Assembly (NCBI GenBank): GCA_949752745.1
Contig: OX457027.1
Coordinates: forward strand, 75,150,700 to 75,214,699
DNA length: 64,000 bases
Reading direction: 5' to 3'
DNA from: Protula sp. h YS-2021
Taxonomy: Eukaryota; Annelida; Polychaeta; Sabellida; Serpulidae
Shown here one piece after another: positions 54,001-63,250 of this stretch (position 1 is its first letter; every line of letters begins with the position of its first letter). A program made the translations under genes and the position numbers. The notes beneath the pieces were generated by a model. It was given only the letters and a program-made list of their open reading frames with translations, ran no database searches and was not told the DNA's origin.

Positions 54001-54187
54001 GACCATGTACACAAACGAAGGAGGTGTCTACGTGGCCAGGTCCGAGGATAATGCTGGGGCGATAGCGGGGATAGTGATTGCTTGCTTACTCGTTGTTGCT
54101 ATTATCGTTGTTGCTGTTGTAGTCTATTTAAGATTAAATCCGGAAAAGAAAAGTAAAATGTTCAGGGGTTTTCACTCGAAAATTTAG
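39655..54187 (+). CDS. Gene B: membrane-anchored DD3-3-like protein (14 exons, 772 aa)
   Basis: Exons are 39655-39740, 42986-43039, 43278-43364, 43924-44019, 44446-44584, 44714-44830, 46961-47122, 48510-48715, 49028-49276, 49661-49834, 50084-50322, 50567-50783, 53298-53415 and 53813-54187. They sum to 2319 nt with all phases joined. The protein has a signal peptide (about 1-21), [14 protein letters not shown], a Cys-rich N-terminal half with WTSQHSCGG and [12 protein letters not shown], the conserved [28 protein letters not shown] (His455) and [11 protein letters not shown] (His567, Cys570). Residues about 609-725 form a beta-rich region ([26 protein letters not shown]) that faintly recalls a ZU5-type domain. 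One membrane helix (about 730-753) and a basic 19-residue tail follow, so the chain is probably type I with its bulk outside the cell. Gene A ends before this last part. Function is unknown to me; metal binding is only inferred from the cupredoxin-like motifs. Confidence 0.88.
40900..41546. mobile_element. T-rich hAT-like element in gene B intron 1 (6-bp target duplication)
   Basis: The ends CAGTGTTGCCAC and GTGGCAGCACTG are inverted repeats (11 of 12). TAATAA flanks both sides (40894-40899 and 41547-41552). The interior is rich in TACTTTTTT words and includes a hairpin plus a GTCC run (41373-41440). The element at 60263-61146 has the same ends and also a 6-bp duplication. Confidence 0.7.
41373..41445. 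mobile_element. Hairpin and GTCC run, terminal fragment of an array-bearing element
   Basis: The hairpin AGGCCCCAACC/GGTTGGGGCCT type (41373-41399) is followed by TATATG and GTCCGTCCGTCC. Read on the minus strand it gives hairpin then CTAAAAAGG, the end signature shared with other families in the window. The array itself is missing, so this is a truncated copy nested in the T-rich element. Confidence 0.5.
42538..42958. mobile_element. Foldback MITE in gene B intron 1
   Basis: Two arms of about 98 bp (42538-42635 and 42858-42958) are inverted copies. Both contain TTTAAAATAAGAATTCTGAA or its complement, a CTATTCCGGAATAG palindrome and TCACAGAAAT. The spacer is about 220 bp. The right arm ends 27 bases before exon 2. 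Confidence 0.75.
42986..43039 (+). CDS. Gene B exon 2
   Basis: 54 nt, phase 2 on both sides, [18 protein letters not shown], between ACATTTCAG and AACAG|GTGTGT. Matches the middle of gene A exon 1. Confidence 0.87.
43278..43364 (+). CDS. Gene B exon 3
   Basis: 87 nt, [20 protein letters not shown] to KVPIEW, between TAATTCAG and ATG|GTAAGG. Shorter than gene A exons 2-3 over the same stretch. Confidence 0.87.
43924..44019 (+). CDS. Gene B exon 4 (WTSQHSCGG)
   Basis: 96 nt, [20 protein letters not shown] to RDGATT, acceptor CGACATAG, donor AACAAC|GTGAGT. The Asn/Asp-rich insert after CGG in gene A is absent. Confidence 0.85.
44446..44584 (+). CDS. Gene B exon 5
   Basis: 139 nt, [20 protein letters not shown] to [12 protein letters not shown], between CTGTTCCAG and CAG|GTATGA, ending in phase 0. 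Confidence 0.87.
44714..44830 (+). CDS. Gene B exon 6 ([16 protein letters not shown])
   Basis: 39 codons, [16 protein letters not shown] to YWHPTPWR, between TCTGCCAG and CGG|GTAGGA. The last roughly 30 bases plus the donor are repeated in degenerate form downstream. Confidence 0.88.
44800..45090 (+). repeat. Degenerate tandem copies of the exon 6 end and its splice donor
   Basis: After the real exon end CACCCAACGCCATGGCGG and GTAGGATACC come further copies, for example CACCCCATGTCATAGGGG then GTAGGTTACC, CACCCCTCGCCGTGGTGG then GTAGGTTTCC, and CACCCCATGTCATAGCGG then GTAGATTGCC. There are about five or six copies with a period near 42-44 bases, and most keep the GTAG at the donor position. 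Confidence 0.7.
45498..46769 (+). other. Open frames of unknown nature in gene B intron 6
   Basis: Three open stretches (45498-46007, 46086-46304, 46398-46769) lie in the same frame, separated by stops. The first encodes 169 residues starting [16 protein letters not shown]. The last ends in a Lys/Trp-rich segment with [14 protein letters not shown] and [14 protein letters not shown] recognise no domain. They may be a decayed nested gene or transposon protein, or chance frames. Confidence 0.22.
46961..47122 (+). CDS. Gene B exon 7
   Basis: 54 codons, [20 protein letters not shown] to PNTKQECN, between TTTATTTCAG and AAC|GTGAGT, phase 0 both sides. It has three Cys. It replaces gene A exon 6 in position, with little similarity. 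Confidence 0.86.
47165..48185. mobile_element. Array-bearing element with hairpin end, family 4 (GTCC run)
   Basis: The hairpin CAGCCAATATTGGCTG (47176-47191) is followed by AAGGCTATTGCTATCGG and a GTCCGTCCGTCC run. Then come about six units of about 150-160 bp with TCTTCACCAAACCTTACAGG, GTATATATAGTGTAGATGTG and another GTCCGTCC run in each. It lies in intron 7 of gene B. Confidence 0.65.
48510..48715 (+). CDS. Gene B exon 8 (INHLGNG)
   Basis: 206 nt, [20 protein letters not shown] to CVMRIR, between TTTCTCCAG and AATAAG|GTGTGT. The open frame continues past the donor to 48809, but the aligned paralogue supports splicing here. Confidence 0.87.
49028..49276 (+). CDS. Gene B exon 9
   Basis: 249 nt, [20 protein letters not shown] to [12 protein letters not shown], between TTATACAG and GACAG|GTGCGC. 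Confidence 0.88.
49661..49834 (+). CDS. Gene B exon 10 ([19 protein letters not shown])
   Basis: 174 nt, [20 protein letters not shown] to DYIHFQ, between CTGGTTCAG and TTTCA|GTGAGT. It contains the block identical to gene A exon 11. Confidence 0.9.
50084..50322 (+). CDS. Gene B exon 11 ([15 protein letters not shown])
   Basis: 239 nt, [20 protein letters not shown] to RRQLALLEN, between TTTGTTCAG and AATG|GTAAGT, phase 2 to 1. Confidence 0.88.
50567..50783 (+). CDS. Gene B exon 12 ([11 protein letters not shown])
   Basis: 217 nt, [20 protein letters not shown] to GGVIEVDDG, between TTTATTCAG and GATGG|GTAAGC. It carries His567 and Cys570 of the cupredoxin-like motif. Confidence 0.88.
50968..51018. 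repeat. (ATT)n microsatellite
   Basis: About 17 perfect ATT units in intron 12 of gene B. Confidence 0.9.
51422..53330 (+). repeat. 25-copy tandem array of the exon 13 splice acceptor and exon start (78-bp units)
   Basis: Units of 78 bp (two of 56 bp) each contain GAGTGAGTGACGTCATTGG, a pyrimidine tract, TTACAG and the first about 33 bases of exon 13 (TGAGGCCGTGATCACTGTGG). Acceptor AGs fall from 51469 to 53297. Only the last copy continues into the real exon (GGTACATTCGACGAG). In the others GGCACATTAATGACTGATGA is followed by GTGAGT, a consensus donor, so each unit looks like a complete 45-nt microexon. Units 1, 2 and 9 have a stop in the exon frame; the 56-bp units (10 and 15) lack 22 bases of the exon part. 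Confidence 0.92.
53298..53415 (+). CDS. Gene B exon 13
   Basis: 118 nt, [20 protein letters not shown] to DVGGEMD, between GTCTTACAG and GAT|GTGAGT. It is chosen as the true exon because the frame continues open only from this last copy of the array. Confidence 0.87.
53813..54187 (+). CDS. Gene B exon 14 (membrane helix, terminal exon)
   Basis: 375 nt, [20 protein letters not shown] to RGFHSKI and TAG. It contains an Ala/Val/Ile-rich helix of about 24 residues after EDNAG and a short Lys/Arg tail, typical of a type I anchor. Confidence 0.88.
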   Translation, partial: AGSRYESDFLVVMPEGKLSDKKFEIKMKVKEVGGLKVLAMYRSTSDKLENWEKMDASFKNNWATMYTNEGGVYVARSEDNAGAIAGIVIACLLVVAIIVVAVVVYLRLNPEKKSKMFRGFHSKI

Positions 54188-56141
54188 ACCAAGATAGTTA
54201 CCAGTAGTTGCTCCCTATTGTTGGTAGGCGAGGTATGCCCACATGTAACAACTTTGATAATGAACAGAAGAGTCTTGGGTTACCGTAGTTTTTCAGTGTC
54301 CTGATTTTGTCTACTTGAAGACTGAGTTTTGATTTTTCCTATTTTTGATCTTTATAAGTGGTTTTCGTCGATAGCTGATTCTTTTCAAGAGAAAAATTCC
54401 CCTCCTGCCAAAGTGTTTTAACTCAGTCTCTCTCTCTCTCTCTCTCTCTCTGTGATGTGAGTGCCTTACTTTTTCTTTTGTCGATTTTCCAACCTGAGTG
54501 AAATTGCATATCTTCCAGTAGTGACGTATGCATGCGAGAGCTCACCACTCGTTCCCCCATCGTGACGTTAGTGCTGATGTCACTGCTGCTGCAGCTTGTG
54601 ATGACACTTGTGTTGTTTCATTTCGTGGTGAATACTTACAATGCTAAGCTAAGAGAGAGCCAGAAATCCCAATCGCTACCCATCAGTGCAAATAGTCGTT
54701 ATCGTACACAGTAGTCCGCCCGCCAAACATAGAGCTGTAAATTCTGTGCATTTTCAATACTCCCTATATCAGTAGACTAAGTCATTGCTCGCCAGTGGAT
54801 TTTCATGTACGATATTCTTCCTGCAGAGTGGTTTCATTACCTCCGTGTGTTCGTAAAAAAAATAATTAAGGACAGATTTGTATGGTTGATATCATCAATA
54901 TGATTCATAAACATCTCGTGAGCTTTCGGTGTCATTGTCTTTCTGCAATGTTCTTGTTTTGTTTTTTGTTTTGTTTTGTTTTGTTTTAGTCGAATTAGCT
55001 TCCGATGCCGGTACTGTATTTTCGCCATACTGGAAGAGTATCTTTTGTAAAAGAATAGAATTTTGTTGGCCATTTATTATGTTGAAAAATATAATGTTTA
55101 AAAATTCAATAATTAAGTCGAGGGAGTTTTATAAAATGTTAATTTGTAAAAAGAAAAAGTAGCATTCGTCCATTAGACAGACTCTTACTTTTATAATTAG
55201 TGCGTAGCTTTTGATAATTGATTAGTCAGCATCAGGGAGCAGTGATAGTGTAATGGTCATACACTGAGTGGTCAAATGTTCCACATATTGTAGAAAACTT
55301 GGTCGCAGCTGTTGTTACGCACTTTTTCGTTACATGAGCACTGTGAAATGATATGAAGCTCGCTGAATTAGTCTAGCTTTTAGTATGTAAGCAGTTTGCG
55401 TTATTCTTCCTTCACTGTACCCTAGGTTCTGCGAGAAGTTGACAAAATGATAGCTGTGTAATATATGCAGGCTGATTGGCCATTTAATAAGAGACAAGTC
55501 AACTACTTTATGCCTTGCCGTTAGTATGTGGGCGTTTGTGGTTTTTGCTTAACTGTACGCTAGGTTCGGCGTGAATATAACGAAATTGTAGCTGTATATA
55601 ATTTCTACGAGGAATCCAAGAGGCCAAACCTGTTATTCCATAACAAAAGCACTGTGATAGCCGGTATATTCACATGTTATAGATATTAATTGTGTTTAAA
55701 TATAGTATTGTTCATGTATTTTCTTAGTGTAGAAGCGTAGATCTGCAGTTTAATGCATTTGCTGACGTAAACTGCCCGTTGGCATCTGGCACCTTGCCTA
55801 GAAAGTTTACTTCCCATTTTATTTCGCAGTAGATGAAGCCTTTCTAAATCACTAGGCTACATTTTTTTCAGAATTCTAAACACTCTTTGGCTGACAATCA
55901 AAAGTTTACTTTATGGACATGGTGCCAATTGTAATCGCGTTTTGAAGTGTCTCTGAAGTATACTGCAGGAATGGACATATTTCTTGATTTGAAAAAGACT
56001 CGTGATTTTCCATTATTTCCATTCTGCTTACTAAATTTGATTTAATACACTGTAGGTTTCTGGGAATGTTACTTGTCAGTGCCAGAATTTTTGACACTCA
56101 AGTAATTTGTCAGTGTACAACTTAAGTTTGTCAGTTAGTGG

Positions 56142-56219
56142 AAAGGTCTGCGGGAAGGTCTGTGGGAAGGTCTGTGGGAAAGTCTGTGGGAAGGTCTGTG
56201 GGAAGGTCTGTGGGAAGGT
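56142..56219. repeat. 12-bp minisatellite GGTCTGTGGGAA, about 6.5 copies
   Basis: Near-perfect 12-bp units; the accidental frame reads GRSV-type repeats. No coding meaning is assigned. Confidence 0.8.
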
Positions 56220-56340
56220 GCGCGATCGTGTCGCTCAAAATGTGGTTTGGCTCCGACCGGTTCTTCCCGAAGAACAAATATGAAACAAATGTTGAAAGTC
56301 CCAGTGTTCTGTTACTCTCTGTTAGTCAACATCACGCCTT

Positions 56341-56384
<44 letters not shown>

Positions 56385-56523
56385 TATTTAAAGAAATATT
56401 TTGGCTGAGCAGTAGTTATTATTTTTTTTTTTTTTTTGGGAAACTAAGAAACGAAGTGATGAAGTTGATGGGGACTTTCAAATCCGCTTGTTGAAAATAT
56501 TGATCTTCAATTTTTCATCTTCG

Positions 56524-56559
<36 letters not shown>

Positions 56560-56836
56560 AATACTTGAGACAGTAAAACGATACACTGCTTCTCTTTCAA
56601 CGAAGTGGCAAACCGTATGTTGTGAACGAAACCGCATCATACACCCTCTGAAATGTACCTTATGCCTGAATTTTTTTATACACAAAAGTTTGTAAAACTA
56701 CTAGTTGTGTTAAGACATATCGCTCGTACTCAAGTAGCAGTTGTTTGATGGCGAGAGTCCAGCATCCTTGCACGGGTGTCCGATATCATTGGTGATTTTA
56801 TGGAGTATTTCAAGTTGTATCCTGATATATATAGAT

Positions 56837-56842
56837 AATAAA
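56837..56842 (+). terminator. Possible polyadenylation signal of gene B
   Basis: First canonical AATAAA that I noticed downstream of the gene B stop codon on the plus strand; another follows at 57353-57358. Confidence 0.3.
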
Positions 56843-58139
56843 ATATAAATCTTGATAGCAGTTTTAGTGTAGATTTGAAACCAAACAATGCGGTTGGTGG
56901 ATACGGTAATTGGCTTTTTTATTATCGTTTAGTGTGTACTCGTTTGACAATTGCGAAAGAAATCGATTTGAACACCAGTAGTAGGTAGAATTTTCAACAA
57001 GAAAGAACTGAACGCTCATAAATTGTCACTAGTATCTTAAATGTTATTGACATAGCATTAATATTCTAGGAATGATTGCCCGATTAATATTTGTAAGAAT
57101 GGCACGGTAAGGCAAATATTTGGGTGACGTTTTATGGAGAGGTCCAATCTAACTGCACTGAATGCATTAAATCATTCATATGACCATTAAAATGAAAATA
57201 TTGTTATTCACTGCGGGCCAGTATAGATATAACATTTTCGCTGCGTCTGCTTCTAATGTACGAATCGACAGTTAATTTATGTTATACGAGACAATTCTGG
57301 CATGAGTTGACGTTTACCTGATAACTTATAAATAATTAGTTGTTTTGTGAGAAATAAAATGAATTAAATGAACAACCGAATCGTTGCTTTGTGTTCTTGA
57401 TTATATCGACTTTGGCCAGGGTTGTACCTTCTCGTGTTCACCTTGGAATTCTCACTCGATGGTACCACGGCAGGGTTAGGGGTACGGAGGCGTACCGTAT
57501 CCTTCTGGCCTACGTCATCAAAATTTATCCGGACTATATCTCCGTACCAGGTTGACCAAATTCATATTTTCTTATAGTGTAACACCCGACAGTGCCCAGA
57601 TATGTTTTGTCAGGTTTTCTGTCATCCAGATTCATTGATGAACTTCACAATGTTTAGTTCAGATTTTGACCAGGATTCGGAAGTGGTTGGATGGACCAAA
57701 CTTATGCAATTCAAATAACGACCAGCAAGTCTAGACACAAATAACGACCACCAAGTCTAGACACAAATAACGACCACCAAGTCTAGACGTGTCTTTTCGA
57801 AGTTTCAATGGGCTGCACACTGGTGTGCTTCAAGTTTTACTGAGGCAATATCTCCAGAACTAGGCTACAGTACTTTTGGGGTTTCAAACGTCTGAATCAG
57901 TGGTAGAATATTTTTGTACCACTACCAGGCTTGCCGGATCGTACTTTTTTTAAAGATTTAGTCTTTATTTTCGCATCGTTCTTTTTTTTGCCTCAAAACG
58001 TACCTTTTTTCCACAAGCGTACTTTATTGTTCTTTTTTTTTTAGCCCAAGCTTTTTTTCAGAAGCAGGAATATAACAGTTGTTGAAAGTATGTGCGAATA
58101 AACGCTTTCAAGTTGAAAAATCGTATATTCTCCCAGGAT

Positions 58140-58660
58140 TTTAGCCTTAATGTCTTGAAATTTTGGTGGAAGGTAGGGCGCATATAAGTTTCCACCTGGC
58201 TATTGCTTTCTTGGCAATTCGCCAAAAATTGGCGAAAACATATATTAGCGGAAAACCAGATCTTTTCCTTGTGGGAAATTAATCTTACTGTTTTAAAATT
58301 TTAAGTGAAGTTAGCAGGCTTTACTACTACCTAGCTATTACTTTTTCTGGTGATTGACCAACGGGCTAAAATTTTCAGTAAAATCTTAATCTTGGTGATT
58401 GGCCAGCTGGCGAAAATTTTCAGTAAAATCTTAACTAGCTGCTGACAAATAGTCTTCCCGTGTTTGAATTTAAAGTGAAGTTGGCAAGAGTTACCACCCA
58501 CCTGATTGTAACTTTTTTGGCGATTCGCCAAAAATTTTCGAAAATATTGGTGAAAAACCTTTTTTTTCGTTACGTCTTAAGCATTTCCAGGAAGGCAATC
58601 TGTCTTGACATTTTAAGTGAAGGTACCAGGCGTTACTGCCTATCTGGCTATTACTTTTTA
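58140..58660. repeat. Array of about 165-175-bp units (TTGGCGATTxGCCAAAAATT family), part 1
   Basis: Degenerate tandem units carry GGCTATTACTTTTT, GGTGATTGGCCAA, AAATTTTCAGTAAAATCTT and AAATAGTCTT. The same family resumes at about 61190. Confidence 0.6.
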
Positions 58661-58667
58661 GACCAGC

Positions 58668-59480
58668 AGACTATGTCGGGCTGTTCTTATCCTATCAATA
58701 GAGGGGCATCCATCGGCTGTATGTACGTATGTACGTGTGTAAACTTTTACTTAAAATGCTTTTTCTCCTTCAGTTTTGATTGGATTCCTCTCAAATTTTA
58801 CACGAATGTTCTCTAGGTAGGCCTCTTTTTAAAAATTATTTTGTTGACGATCCGCCAAAAATTGGCCAAATGAGGGACATTTGAAAGTTTTCGGTTGCCA
58901 ATTTTCAAAATACTTCTTCTCCCACAATTTTGATAAGATTTTTTTCATATTTTGCACAAATATTCCCTGGGTAGGCCTATTTTCAAAAATTACTCATTTT
59001 GGCGATCCGCCAAAAATTGGCCAAATGGGGGACATTTTTTAATTTTTTGGTATCTAATTTTGAAATTGCTTCTTCTCCCACAATTTTGATCGGATTCCTT
59101 TCCAATTTTGTACGATTGTTCTCTAGCTAGGCCTTTCGTGAAAATTTACTCTTTTTGGCGATCTGCCAAAATTTGGCCAAATAAGGGACATTTATGATTT
59201 TATGGTCACCAATTTTCAAAATGTTTTTTTCACACAGTTTTGATAAGATTTTCTTCAAATTTTGTGCGATTATTTTCCAGGTATTTCTCTTTTGAAAAAT
59301 ACCTCATTTTGGCGATCCGGCAAAAATTGGGGATATGAGGGGTATTTTTTAACTTATTGGCGTTTGATTTGGAAAATGCTTCTTCTCCGACAATTTTTAT
59401 TGAATTCCTTTCCAATTTTGTACGATTCTTCTCCAGTTAGGCCCCACTTGAAAAATTATTTTTTTAAGGCGATCCGCCAA
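58668..59480. mobile_element. Array-bearing element with hairpin end, family 5 (GTAC-type run)
   Basis: The imperfect hairpin AGCAGACTATGTCGGGCTG is followed by TTCTTATCCTATCAATAGAG and GTACGTATGTACGTGTG. About five units of about 150 bp follow, with CTTCTCCCACAATTTTGATC, AATTTTGTACGATTGTTCTC and GGCGATCCGCCAAAAATTGG. On the minus strand the hairpin is followed by GGTCTAAAAAGT. Confidence 0.55.
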
Positions 59481-60186
59481 AACTTGAATAAACGTGCGCA
59501 TTGTTCCGAAATACGGACCTCGCACTCTTACGAAATCGAACCGAGCATCGGCGCAAGTTCAAATAAATGTGCGCACTGGTCCAAAATTCAAACCGCGCGT
59601 CAATGCAAGTTCAATAAACATGCGTAGCGGTCCGAAATACGAACCGCTTATCAGCGCAAGTTAAATAAAACATGCGTAGTGGTCCGAAATAATAACCGCG
59701 TATCAACGCAAGTTAAATAAACTTGTGCAGTTGTCCGAAATGCGAACCGCTTATCAACGCAAGTTAAATAAACATGCGCACTGGTCGGAAATGCAAACCC
59801 AGCAAAATAATACATACCAAAACATTAAACTTAAGTAATGATGTTTTAGACGCGGCGTTTTCTTCTTTTCAAAAGGCACATGTGTTTGGTCGTTTTGATC
59901 GTTTCTGCTGCTTGAACTAATTGTGTATGTTCGACAGTACATGTCAACAGTACACATGTGTGGATACAATTTCGATACGTTGTTCGAAGTTATTTTTCTG
60001 GGAAATAAATCTTTGTATGTATTTATCGGTCTATGTTCGGGTCCGTTGCTAAATTAATTATTTAGCTAGCTCATTGCCATCTCGTCCTTTGAAGCCCAAT
60101 TTTTCAGGGAAATTGCTTTGTTCAAGCACGCTGGATTTGGTTTTATCGCTTTTTGTTAGCTGGGGCTTTGTCCTTGGACAAACTTG
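59481..60186. mobile_element. Satellite-bearing element (51-bp units), copy 2, inverted
   Basis: About six units (59481-59800) match the 28118-29018 array in reverse complement. The flank to 60186, ending GGGGCTTTGTCCTTGGACAA, matches 27862-28117 in reverse complement, including TAAATTAATTATT and ATTTATCGGTCTATGTTC words. Confidence 0.7.
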
Positions 60187-60262
60187 TACAATGTGGCTAC
60201 CACTTTCGGCAACCAGACAAGCTTATTCATAGATTCACAAGATCTCGGCTGGTCACAATGTC

Positions 60263-61146
60263 CAGTGTTGCCACACTATACTTTTTTTAAAAGTATATAC
60301 TTTTTTTGAAATATGGCCTTAAATACTTTTTTTATACTTTTATACTTTTTTTTATACTTTTTTTTGCCTTCATACTTTTTTATGCTTTTTTTTTTTTTGA
60401 ATCACGAAAAAAGACTTTTTTTTATTTCTTAATTCCTTTCAGGAAAAATGTTTCTCTCTCCGAAAATAAATACGTTTTACTATTTTCCTTGTTTAATTTT
60501 TTTTTTGCTTATAAAAGTATTTGCTGTTTGCTTATGTATTTTTATACTTTTTTGCCTTTATTCTTTTTTTATACTTTACTGTACTTTTTTTTCAATTTCT
60601 GCATTCCTTTCAGGAAAATATTTCCCTCTCCGACACTAACTACGTTTTACCATTTTCCTTGTTTCCATTTTTATTTCCTTATAAAAGTATATACTTTTTT
60701 ACTTATGTATTGGTATTGGTTATTAAAAGTAATATCAAAAGGTGACCTTTAGATCACGAGCAGATGCTCACTGGTAAAATACAAGCTTGTCGGAAATTTA
60801 AAGATAGGCTAATTTGCATTTTATTTCAAGACATTTTAAGTTATATCTATAGATTTACAGAGAAATACCTCTAAAAATTGCCCTTTGAACATCGCTTTCC
60901 AATTTTTTAAGCTCCTTTTATTAAGTATTATATTTTTTTTAGGGTTGACCATGTAGGTATTGTTTATGACATACCAACAATCACCACTACATAAGTAATG
61001 ATGGTTTAAATAAATGCGAGCGCCGAAGGCGCGAGCCGAAAAATTTTGCCCCAAAAAATACTTTTTTTTATACTTTTTTTTTTTAAATACTTTTAAAAAT
61101 ACTTTTTTTAATACTTTTTTTCATGGCAAAGTGAGTGGCAACACTG
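60263..61146. mobile_element. T-rich hAT-like element, copy 2 (6-bp target duplication)
   Basis: The ends CAGTGTTGCCAC and GTGGCAACACTG are perfect 12-bp inverted repeats. AATGTC flanks both sides (60257-60262 and 61147-61152). The interior is dominated by TACTTTTTT words. Joining the flanks gives GGCTGGTCACAATGTCCCTG followed by GACATTCTTG, which resembles the uninterrupted relative at 63530-63570. Confidence 0.78.
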
Positions 61147-61189
61147 AATGTCCCTGGACATTCTTGTTTTGGTGAGTGGTCAAAAACTG

Positions 61190-62760
61190 ATGCAGATTTT
61201 GGCGAAAAACAAAAAAAAAATACAGCAAAAATTTTACTAACTGCTGGAAAATAGTCGTACTGTGTTGACATTTAAAGTGAAGGTAGCCGGAGGTACTACC
61301 TACCTGGCTATTACTTTTTGGCTGATTGGCCAAACATTGGCTAAGCTTGTGGCGCAAAGCAAAAAAATATTAGCAAAAATATTGGCTAAAAACCTTTTTT
61401 TCGTAAAATCTTGACCATTTCAAGGAAAGTAACATTGCTGCCTTGAAATTTTAAATAACGGCAGTAACCAATATTACCTAACTGGCTATGAATGTTTAGT
61501 GGTTGGCAAAAATCGGCGACTTTTTGGCGAAAAACCAAAGAAATTTCAGTAAAATCTTGGAGAACTCCAGGAAAATAGTCTCCTCGCTTTGTGATTTTAA
61601 ATAGCAGTACCACACATTACTACCTAAGTGGTTGTTACCTTTTTAGGAATTTGCCAAAACTTGGCAGAAATATTGGCCAAAAACCAATTTTCTGTAAACA
61701 GTATCTCCTAGGGTTTTCATGGAAACATTCTACAATTTTGGTGGGAGGTAGGGTGCATCGATGTCCACCTATCTATTAGTTGTTTAAGGGATTCACTAAA
61801 AAATTAGCAGAAATATTGGAGAAAAAACGTAATTGTTTATTTGATTTTTTTTTTGAAAATTGTTAAGCCTTAACTAACTCCTAGAAAATAGTATTAATGT
61901 CTTGAAATTGTAACTGACGGTAGCAAGCCTTAATATCTACTGTTACGTTTTTGGTGATTTGCTAAAAAATTCCCAAAAATTTTGGCGAAAAACCAAAAAA
62001 AAACAAAAAAAACATAAAATCTTGACGAACTCCATAAAAATAGTCTGACTGTCTTGAGATTTCAAGTAAAGGCAGCAAGCCTGACTGTTACAAAAGCTGG
62101 CTATTACAATATTTGGTGATGGGCCAAAAATTGGCGAATAGTTTGGCGAAAAACTAAGAAGATTCCAGTAAAATCTGATCTCCAGGAAAATAGTCTTACT
62201 CTTTTGAAATTTCATGGAAAGGTAGCAGGCAATATTACTGGCTTACTGGCTATTACTTTTTTTGGTGATTGGCCAAAAAATCGGCGAAAATTTTGGCGAA
62301 CAACCAAAAAAAACTCTCAGTAAATTCTTTACGGACTCCGGGAAAATAGCCTCATTGCTTGTAATTTTAAGTAAAAGTAGCGTAAACTACTGCCTAACTG
62401 GCTATTGCTGTCTTCCAATTTTAGATAAAGATCGCCATCATTGGTACTTACCTGGCCATTACTTTTTTCGTAATTTGGAAAAATTGGCGCAAATATTGAC
62501 GAAAAATGAAACTCATACCACAGGAATGGCGATGCTGTCAAAGACTAAACTACTAGTATAAACAGTTTTTGATACTGTCGTGAAATTTTGTTAAAGATAG
62601 TGGTCATTGGTACTTGCCTAGTTATTATTTTTGCGTTATTCGGAAAAATGGTGGAAATATTGGTGAAAAACCAATTCTTACTAAAATCGTTACTAGCGCT
62701 AGGAATATAATGTTACCTTCTTAAAATTTTGAACTATGGGAGCGGAAATTAGTACTTATG
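61190..62760. repeat. Array of about 165-175-bp units, part 2
   Basis: About nine degenerate units of the family at 58140-58660, with TTGGCGAAAAACCAAA, GTAAAATCTTGACGAACTCC and CTGGCTATTACTTTTT. Divergence is high, so the array is old. Confidence 0.6.
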
Positions 62761-62773
62761 TGGTTTTTTAACC

Positions 62774-63250
62774 AAGCCGACTTTGTCGGACTGGGTTAGT
62801 CGTATCCCTATAGGGGGCTTGAATGTATGGGCGTATGTTAAACTTTTTCTTTCAAATGCTACTCCTCATACAGTTTTACTTCAATCGTTTCGATATTATG
62901 CAGGAATGTTCCCTGGGTGGTCCCCCACCTTGCTATTACTTTTTTTGACGAGTGACGATAAACGGACAAAATGGCGGCACTTTTTGTGCCCGTTTTGACC
63001 CAGTTCTAAAATGCTACTGCTCCTACAGTTTTACTACAATCATTTAGATGTTACGAAAGGATGTTCCCCAGGGGCTCGCCTACCAGACTATTATTTTTTT
63101 TCGCGGTTCGGTAAAAATCGGCCGAAATGGCGGAAGTTTGGCAAAAGCTGGAATAAATGGTAGTAAATAACTGAATTGTCAAACTATTCATTTCTCTCAG
63201 TCTTTTTCAAATAATTATAAAATTTTAATCAGAAGTTTCTTAGGTGCTTC
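62774..63250. mobile_element. Array-bearing element with hairpin end, family 6
   Basis: The hairpin AAGCCGACTTTGTCGGACTGG is followed by GTCGTATCCCTATAGGGGGC and a degenerate ATGTATGG run. About three units with GCTACTxCTCxTACAGTTTT then follow. On the minus strand the hairpin is followed by GGTTAAAAAACC. Confidence 0.5.

Larger units (their letters stand above)
54188..57358 (+). other. Presumed 3' UTR of gene B
   Basis: No further gene recognised. AATAAA occurs at 56837-56842 and 57353-57358, so the 3' UTR could be 2.6-3.2 kb long. The stretch has a CT run near 54424-54451, TTTTG repeats near 54955-54985 and two long T runs near 56340-56382 and 56525-56560. A 60-codon frame at 54532-54714 with a hydrophobic segment has no matching splice phase. 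Confidence 0.4.

Noticed and set aside
54532..54714. Alternative last exon of gene B with a hydrophobic helix
   Set aside because: An acceptor-like TCTTCCAG lies before it, but joining it to exon 13 in phase 0 gives an immediate TAG.
56138..56494. A 118-codon frame beginning with Gly-Arg-Ser-Val repeats
   Set aside because: It is the translation of a 12-bp minisatellite followed by T runs; no support as a gene.
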